Notes under the pieces: model-generated
What the model was told of the DNA's origin: nothing
Seen by the model: only the letters and a program-made list of their open reading frames with translations
Databases searched by the model: none
Part shown: one piece after another, positions 41,986 through 45,701 of the stretch
Layout: each line of letters starts with the position of its first letter
Position numbering within the stretch: position 1 is the stretch's first letter
Source: a virus
Length of the DNA stretch: 45,701 nucleotides
Direction: 5' to 3' (one strand)
IMG/VR virus record: IMGVR_UViG_3300009103_000919
Span: 1 to 45,701 of that record
Translations under genes and position numbers: made by a program

Positions 41986-43218
41986 TTATAAAGATAATAA
42001 ATCACGCCTGAAGTGTGAGAGCGTGTAGTCCTTCTTCTTGGTTACTGCTTTGTATATCTTGTCTTCGATACCACCATTGGAGAATACCCAATACACATCA
42101 TTGTGGGTCCTGTCCTTGGTTGTCATCCTATCCCTAGACTGCCAATAGCTTGTCGCTGAGAAGTCTATGTTGTAGTAGACAATGCAGTCTGCATTCCTAA
42201 GTGATAATCCCTCCCGGCCACTGACAATCTGCAGGGCTATTGACTTGTCGGTGGAGTCGAACTCCTCAAGGTCGGTGGTCAGAGAGTCTCCAAAGACATC
42301 CTTCATTGCCTTCAGCTCTGCTTTAAACTTGTAGAAGATGCCGAGCTTCTTGCCTGCGAAGTGTCCCTTGATAAACTCTGCCTTGCTCTTGTCGAACACT
42401 AGCGAGTTCCCTGACTCGAACTTCACCGTGCCTGAGTACATCTGATGCAGCTTCTGCATGAGCTTGACGGGGGTGTCTGCTAGTATCACCTCCTCCTTGC
42501 CTTCAATTACTAAGTTCTTAGACAGGCTCTTACACATGGCGTGGGTGCTGTCCTGCATGTCTACATACAGCTTGTTCTCTGTGATCTTAACCTTAAATCC
42601 TGCCTCCTGCTGAGTGTATCTCAGGGTGTATGGGGCCATCATATCTAGTATGGACCTCCTCCCCCTTGAGTAGTCCCGAACGTAGTTCCCGTTTATCTTC
42701 TTCTCAAACACATCTACATAGTCATCTGAGAACCTATAGAAGTTCTTGTACCGGAAGAATGGATTGTTTGGTATGCCGTACACCTGATGGTACATCTGAG
42801 AGTATGACTCCGGGGTTGGGGTTCCCGACAGGAGGATGACCTTGCTCTGACATTTTTGGATCAGGGCCTTTACCTTCTTGGCTCTCCCGTTTGGCTTGGC
42901 GTATGCCCCCATGGAGTGAGCCTCGTCACAGATGATTACGTCCCACTTCAGGTTTGGTATCTTGTGTATGCTCTCGTAGTTGATGGTGAACATAACGAAA
43001 TTGGTGGGGCACATCTTATCAAGGTCGTCACTGATGGATGACATAGCCTTCTTCTTGGTAAGGAACAGAACGTTTTCAACATTAAGCTGTTCACAAATTC
43101 CAAGACTCGTGAGGGTCTTCCCTGTTCTGACCTCCATAGCTAGGTACAGCAGGCCGTGTGTTCTGACAATCTCTGTGCCTCTGTCTATTATGTCTTGTTG
43201 GTAGTCTCTAAATTGCAT
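41986..43218 (-). CDS. SF2 (SNF2/DEAD-like) DNA helicase
   Basis: In the 410-aa product, the N-terminal FRDYQQDII forms a Q-motif-like start. Walker A is EVRTGKT (around residues 29-35), motif II is DEAH (98-101) and motif III is LLSGTPTPES. The C-terminal lobe has VSGREGLSLRNAD (motif V) and TSYWQSRDRM (motif VI; Gln and two Arg). It lacks extra domains, as in phage helicases that pair with VRR-NUC. It uses ATP to move on or remodel DNA during replication or recombination. It overlaps the metallopeptidase gene upstream by 11 bases. Confidence 0.87.
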   Translation of the reverse strand: MQFRDYQQDIIDRGTEIVRTHGLLYLAMEVRTGKTLTSLGICEQLNVENVLFLTKKKAMSSISDDLDKMCPTNFVMFTINYESIHKIPNLKWDVIICDEAHSMGAYAKPNGRAKKVKALIQKCQSKVILLSGTPTPESYSQMYHQVYGIPNNPFFRYKNFYRFSDDYVDVFEKKINGNYVRDYSRGRRSILDMMAPYTLRYTQQEAGFKVKITENKLYVDMQDSTHAMCKSLSKNLVIEGKEEVILADTPVKLMQKLHQMYSGTVKFESGNSLVFDKSKAEFIKGHFAGKKLGIFYKFKAELKAMKDVFGDSLTTDLEEFDSTDKSIALQIVSGREGLSLRNADCIVYYNIDFSATSYWQSRDRMTTKDRTHNDVYWVFSNGGIEDKIYKAVTKKKDYTLSHFRRDLLSL

Positions 43219-43480
43219 AGTCCTCGGTTGTTTTGTTCACCCAATCCTCACTCTTGTCGGGGTATTTTACGTGCAGAAGCTCATGTATAATGTCTTTCTC
43301 GGTCAACTCTCTGTCGTGGTATATTATCCCGGCCTTACTTTTGTGGTCTATCTCTATCCCCACAAAATACCTCTCATCAGGTGGGCAGTCATCGTCGTAG
43401 GTTACTTGATCGGGGTGAATGGCTTTTGTTGTTATGTTCCAACCGTGAAGCCGTAGTAGTAGTTTCCATTTCTCTATCAT
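43208..43480 (-). CDS. HExxH metallopeptidase-like protein (90 aa)
   Basis: I choose the ATG at 43480, which overlaps the upstream stop (ATGA); the frame stays open upstream of it but lacks sense there. The product MIEKWKLLLRLHGWNITTKA has the zinc motif IIHELLHVKYPD (His66-His70, Glu67) close to the C-terminus, a beta hairpin before it (RYFVGIEIDHKSKAGIIYHD), and no clear third ligand except a late Glu. This layout suits a small SprT- or gluzincin-like protease. In phages such proteins may process host or DNA-bound proteins. Confidence 0.65.
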   Translation of the reverse strand: MIEKWKLLLRLHGWNITTKAIHPDQVTYDDDCPPDERYFVGIEIDHKSKAGIIYHDRELTEKDIIHELLHVKYPDKSEDWVNKTTEDYAI

Positions 43481-43857
43481 AGTTTTATGTGCTTTAGCTT
43501 GGTAATGTAGTTGGGGTCTGTTGCGTACCCCCGGTCTTTGATAAACTTGTAGTAGTCTCCTCCTTTGTAGTGTCTCTTCTGCCACCTCTGATAGTAATCA
43601 ACTGACTCCTGCCAAGAGTCAAACTCAAGGTACTCTCCCCGGTATCTGAAACCAAAGAGATTGTGCCTGTTCTTGCATGAGTATGAGGTCAACCAACCCG
43701 TCTCTAAGATAGCCTGCCTTAATACTATCTCCTTATGATGCATCTCAGACGCATTTAGATGCGTTCTAAGCGACTCAATTGTTTGAGATGATAGTTTACC
43801 TATCAAGCATAAAATAAACAGCAGTACAAACAATATGTTAATCTTCGTGTCTTCCAT
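43477..43857 (-). CDS. Secreted glucosaminidase (FlgJ-like)
   Basis: The 126-aa product has an N-terminal signal or anchor (ILFVLLFILCLIGKLSSQT, residues ~8-26). The body matches mannosyl-glycoprotein endo-beta-N-acetylglucosaminidases: VLRQAILETGWLTSYSC with putative catalytic Glu52, NRHNLFGFRY, WQESVDYYQRWQKRHY and YATDPNYITKL. It would cut peptidoglycan glycan strands in the periplasm. It is a second wall hydrolase besides the M15 endolysin, in the opposite arm, suggesting use at entry, superinfection exclusion or early wall remodelling. Confidence 0.8.
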   Translation of the reverse strand: MEDTKINILFVLLFILCLIGKLSSQTIESLRTHLNASEMHHKEIVLRQAILETGWLTSYSCKNRHNLFGFRYRGEYLEFDSWQESVDYYQRWQKRHYKGGDYYKFIKDRGYATDPNYITKLKHIKL

Positions 43858-44005
43858 CGTCTTCGTCTATTATTTCAATTTCATCTTCTTTCTTCAGTGT
43901 GCATTCAGCACAACAGCCCTGATCCCCATGGCTGATGGTCAATGGTGAGAAGAAGCTCATCACCCCGGCCATAGCGAAACTAAGTATTAGTAGTATTCTG
44001 TTCAT
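43838..44005 (-). CDS. Small exported Cys-containing peptide (55 aa)
   Basis: The translation MNRILLILSFAMAGVMSFFS is a clear signal-peptide-like or TM start. HGDQGCCAECTLKKE and a very acidic end (DEIEIIDEDDGRHED) follow. It overlaps the glucosaminidase start by 20 bases and the next upstream gene by ATGA, so it is likely co-expressed with that enzyme. It could be a small lipoprotein- or spanin-like partner or an inhibitor. There is no canonical lipobox. Confidence 0.55.
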   Translation of the reverse strand: MNRILLILSFAMAGVMSFFSPLTISHGDQGCCAECTLKKEDEIEIIDEDDGRHED

Positions 44006-44226
44006 CTTCTAAGCGTTAATTTAGGCTCGTATAGTTCGTCAATCATCACGTAACCGCCCTCTACTACATCACCATTTTTATTCTTTCTATCTATCCTAAC
44101 TCTATCACCAACCCTTTCAGAACCTATATAAACAATTTCATTAGCTTCAGGCTTATGCCATTTACTTGTTTGATAAAACCATCTAACTTTTTTACCAATT
44201 TCAAAATCTTTAATTTTATTCATCAT
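44002..44226 (-). CDS. Small SH3/KOW-like beta protein (74 aa)
   Basis: The product has a short helix and then strands (KKVRWFYQTSKWH, NEIVYIGSERVGDRVRIDR, DVVEGGYVMIDELYEP) of the SH3-barrel or KOW type. The function is unknown; such folds often bind nucleic acid or protein. The start ATG at 44226 is preceded at once by AAACCAAAACAAAG, a leader shared with two more genes here. Confidence 0.55.
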   Translation of the reverse strand: MMNKIKDFEIGKKVRWFYQTSKWHKPEANEIVYIGSERVGDRVRIDRKNKNGDVVEGGYVMIDELYEPKLTLRR

Positions 44227-44435
44227 CTTTGTTTTGGTTTTAGTCTTGGATATAATTCAATTAATGTATTCTTTACTCCTTCATTATGTAGTGCATTTTC
44301 CAACTGCTGAATATAAGTCTTTACAGCTTCGTCAACTTTAAAGTGATTATACTCTGTTGGAGAAATTTTTACAGAAACATAATGGCTTGACTTATTATTT
44401 TCTTGCCTTTCTTCAAGCATCTCTATTGTACTCAT
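44223..44435 (-). CDS. Hypothetical protein (70 aa)
   Basis: The helical product begins MSTIEMLEERQENNKSSHYV, continues SPTEYNHFKVDEAVKTYIQQ and ends TLIELYPRLKPKQR. The last codons (KPKQR) form part of the AAACCAAAACAAAG leader used by the following gene, so leader and coding sequence overlap. Its own start is also preceded by the same leader. No family is recognised. Confidence 0.55.
   Translation of the reverse strand: MSTIEMLEERQENNKSSHYVSVKISPTEYNHFKVDEAVKTYIQQLENALHNEGVKNTLIELYPRLKPKQR
44227..44240 (-). promoter_or_regulatory. Shared translation leader, copy 1 (AAACCAAAACAAAG)
   Basis: On the minus strand this 14-mer lies directly before the ATG at 44226. The same word lies before two neighbouring starts. 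It carries no Shine-Dalgarno core. A-rich leaders are common in Bacteroidota, but exact repetition is not expected by chance. Confidence 0.5.
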
Positions 44436-44637
44436 CTTTGTTTTGGTTTAATAGTTCCCATTTAAAATTATTTGTCTGTCCTATGGTGTCGCCCACATCA
44501 TTTGAATGTAGTATTATCATAGTGTCTTTTTTATCGTTCAATACAGATTTAAACCATTGCAGTTCTTCTTCATCATTATGACTATACCAAAAATCTTCAT
44601 CAAACTCTATTTCACATTGTATCTTTATCTTAGCCAT
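44413..44637 (-). CDS. Hypothetical acidic protein (74 aa)
   Basis: The product begins MAKIKIQCEIEFDEDFWYSH and has LQWFKSVLNDKKDTMIILHS and an end NNFKWELLNQNKDEYNRDA. It is likely a small alpha/beta fold, acidic, with no recognised family. The codons for LNQNK form the leader motif of the next gene. The ATG is preceded by AAACCAAAACAAAG plus AAG and, beyond that, by a hairpin at 44655-44692. Confidence 0.55.
   Translation of the reverse strand: MAKIKIQCEIEFDEDFWYSHNDEEELQWFKSVLNDKKDTMIILHSNDVGDTIGQTNNFKWELLNQNKDEYNRDA
44436..44449 (-). promoter_or_regulatory. Shared translation leader, copy 2
   Basis: An identical AAACCAAAACAAAG lies directly before the ATG at 44435 while also encoding residues of the upstream gene's C-terminus. 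Confidence 0.5.
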
Positions 44638-44640
44638 CTT

Positions 44641-44654
44641 CTTTGTTTTGGTTT
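44641..44654 (-). promoter_or_regulatory. Shared translation leader, copy 3
   Basis: An identical AAACCAAAACAAAG lies 3 bases before the ATG at 44637 and directly abuts the hairpin at 44655-44692. Confidence 0.5.
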
Positions 44655-44692
44655 AACTATTTATAAACGGCATTAAAACGCCTTTTATAGTT
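44655..44692 (-). repeat. AT-rich imperfect hairpin between small genes
   Basis: AACTAT...ATAGTT form the outer stem and GGC/GCC an inner stem, with unpaired bases between, over 38 bases. It sits after the stop of the zinc-ribbon gene and before the leader of the next gene. It may be a weak terminator or a member of the palindrome series further right. Confidence 0.4.
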
Positions 44693-44695
44693 ATG

Positions 44696-44902
44696 TTACC
44701 CACCATTAACAACTTTTGTTTTAAATGAGCTAAATGTCTTTTTACAATCATCACATTCCCATTCGTCATTATATTCGGGGTCTCCTATCATTGATATATT
44801 TTCACTATCACAATATGGGCAATGTTCCGAGTAAACGGTGGGTAACAATCTTTCTTTAATTTCAAGTTTTGCACTTGTAATTTTTGCTAGTTTCTTATTC
44901 AT
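44696..44902 (-). CDS. Zinc-ribbon protein (68 aa)
   Basis: The product has a helical head (KKLAKITSAKLEIKERLLP) followed by a classic two-knuckle zinc ribbon: HCPYCDSENISMIGD and WECDDCKKTFSSF (C-x2-C ... C-x2-C). It probably binds DNA, RNA or a transcription component; similar minimal ribbons are common in phage accessory regions. Palindromes lie on both sides (44655-44692 and 44934-44990). Confidence 0.65.
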   Translation of the reverse strand: MNKKLAKITSAKLEIKERLLPTVYSEHCPYCDSENISMIGDPEYNDEWECDDCKKTFSSFKTKVVNGG

Positions 44903-44933
44903 TATTTCTATTTTTTAATTACTTTAACTCACT

Positions 44934-44990
44934 CTAACAACGTGTATATTGCATAGCCTATCGGCATACGCACCATACACAATGCGTTAG
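44934..44990. repeat. 57-base imperfect palindrome, attC-like
   Basis: The outer arms CTAAC and GTTAG enclose GTGTAT/ATACAC, TGC/GCA, TA/TA and GCC/GGC stems with several unpaired single bases and a small loop (TATC). The length, CTAAC/GTTAG ends, extrahelical bases and position after a small gene's stop all resemble an integron attC site. The flanking consensus RYYYAAC/GTTRRRY is only partly met in either orientation. It could instead be a terminator-like hairpin. Confidence 0.4.
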
Positions 44991-44999
44991 CGGTAATAC

Positions 45000-45221
45000 T
45001 CAAATCAAATCAAGTTCCGCTAACCTTCTATTTTTAATCATTCCATTTTTATCACATTCTTTACAATCTTGTGATTTACCTTGTCTTACAAATGGAGTTA
45101 TTTTGCTTCCACTACAGAAAGGGCATTCTGTACTACCGCTAACACGAGATAAACGTAATTGCTCTTTCTCATATTCAATCATTTGTGGCTTTAATCTATT
45201 GTATTGCTCTTTTGTCAACAT
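45000..45221 (-). CDS. Zinc-finger-like small protein (73 aa)
   Basis: The product has a basic helical head (KEQYNRLKPQMIEYEKEQLRL) and then a C-x2-C ... C-x2-C pair (TECPFCSGSKITPFV and SQDCKECDKNGM), similar to DnaJ-type or anti-TRAP-like zinc knuckles. It differs in sequence from the zinc-ribbon gene downstream but has the same overall plan, so the two may be functionally related. Palindromes flank it on both sides. Confidence 0.6.
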   Translation of the reverse strand: MLTKEQYNRLKPQMIEYEKEQLRLSRVSGSTECPFCSGSKITPFVRQGKSQDCKECDKNGMIKNRRLAELDLI

Positions 45222-45240
45222 ATCATTTTATTTAAGTTTC

Positions 45241-45300
45241 GCAACTACACATAGCCAAACCGTTGTAAAACATTAAAACAATTTTACAACAATGTATAAC
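45241..45300. repeat. Second long palindrome between small genes
   Basis: A perfect 9-bp inner stem (GTTGTAAAA/TTTTACAAC, 11-base loop) lies within a weaker outer stem (TACACAT/ATGTATA) with uneven unpaired bases. It sits between the stop of the gene at 45306-45452 and the start of the gene at 45000-45221. It shares the word ACACATAGCC-like style with the first palindrome but lacks the CTAAC/GTTAG ends. Confidence 0.45.
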
Positions 45301-45305
45301 CCCAA

Positions 45306-45452
45306 TTAATTTTTAAGGGTTCGTGCCACTTCAATAGCTGTCTCCAATCCAATTTTTACACCCCTCCAATAAGTGTCATTTTTAACTTCTATCGGGTGTT
45401 CTTTAATTACATTTTGCAACTGTTTTGTCAAGTTTTCAATTAATCGTTCCAT
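45306..45452 (-). CDS. Hypothetical small protein (48 aa)
   Basis: The translation MERLIENLTKQLQNVIKEHP continues IEVKNDTYWRGVKIGLETAI and ends EVARTLKN. It looks like a genuine helical peptide with AT-rich codons. It lies 12 bases from the upstream gene's stop with the same orientation as the entire right arm. No family is recognised. Confidence 0.5.
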   Translation of the reverse strand: MERLIENLTKQLQNVIKEHPIEVKNDTYWRGVKIGLETAIEVARTLKN

Positions 45453-45464
45453 AATTAACTGTGT

Positions 45465-45662
45465 TTATACTCGTCCGTCGTAAAACTCTATTACTTTATC
45501 AAGTTCTTGTTTTAGTTGTCTAACCTCAAAAATATTCAACTTAATTTCTCGGTAGAAGAATTTTTTAAACCCCCATTTACTTGCCCAACACCTTACAGCA
45601 ATTACAAATGGTAATCCATAAACACCACTATTTACCCCTGCTATGTAACTACTTATTTCCAT
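45465..45662 (-). CDS. Hypothetical small protein (65 aa)
   Basis: The product has a mildly hydrophobic start (MEISSYIAGVNSGVYGLPFV, IAVRCWASKWGFKKFF) and a helical end (FEVRQLKQELDKVIEFYDGRV). I recognise no family. It is the first complete gene read from the right edge, and its promoter likely lies beyond the window or in the last 39 bases, where no clear TAnnTTTG box is seen. Confidence 0.5.
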   Translation of the reverse strand: MEISSYIAGVNSGVYGLPFVIAVRCWASKWGFKKFFYREIKLNIFEVRQLKQELDKVIEFYDGRV

Positions 45663-45701
45663 ACCTTCTTTCTGTAAGGTTTTTGTCTTATCGAATTTTA
45701 T

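Noticed and set aside
1-45701. tRNA genes, CRISPR arrays, integrase, transposase
   Set aside because: Looked for cloverleaf GTTCGA-type T-arms, regular short repeats and recombinase signatures; none was convincing.

Overview
This window reads as a large part of a tailed, podovirus-type bacteriophage infecting a member of the Bacteroidota, probably a marine or freshwater Flavobacteriia-like host. The host call rests on at least eight TAnnTTTG boxes (the Bacteroidota -7 promoter element) directly upstream of genes, on A-rich leaders in place of Shine-Dalgarno sites, and on virion proteins that resemble, from memory, those of flavobacterial and crAss-like phages. No database search was possible. 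No DNA polymerase, primase, integrase, tRNA or CRISPR array is visible, so the window is probably an incomplete genome.

Layout: (1) 1-660: an odd G-rich start, a small gene with its own promoter and terminator, then an AT-rich region with iterated TGTCG motifs. (2) 660-2852: a complete phage groEL-groES pair, converging on a winged-helix-like gene. (3) 2909-5119: basic microproteins, then small virion or fibre proteins including a LamG-like lectin. (4) 5116-6895: lysis block with two TM proteins, an M15 peptidase endolysin and a spanin-like protein. (5) 6921-9644: tail fibre, a cysteine-cluster protein and a striking protein that looks like two GroES domains in tandem. (6) 9641-19734: packaging and head (small terminase candidate, TerL, portal, scaffold, major capsid, connector/ring proteins). 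(7) 19736-26178: a 1552-aa muzzle/nozzle-like tail protein and its partners. (8) 26200-40533: a cupin gene, then three probable ejection (internal virion) proteins of 265, 598 and 3730 aa; the last carries an HEFGH zincin motif. (9) 40544-45662, all on the minus strand: a DnaA domain IV-like protein, VRR-NUC nuclease, SF2 helicase, HExxH metallopeptidase, secreted glucosaminidase, and then a markedly AT-rich run of very small genes punctuated by long palindromes.

How it fits together: plus-strand genes build, package and release the virion, with chaperonins likely devoted to folding capsid or tail proteins. The minus-strand arm looks like an early or accessory region for DNA metabolism and host interaction. 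The two arms converge at a bidirectional hairpin at 40532-40558. The same hairpin sequence recurs after the capsid gene (in inverted orientation) and inside the terL coding sequence.

The most noteworthy items are the phage-encoded GroEL/GroES system with an additional double-GroES-like protein, two +1-frame ORFs nested in the giant ejection-protein gene, the three-copy hairpin, and attC-like palindromes between small AT-rich genes at the right end.
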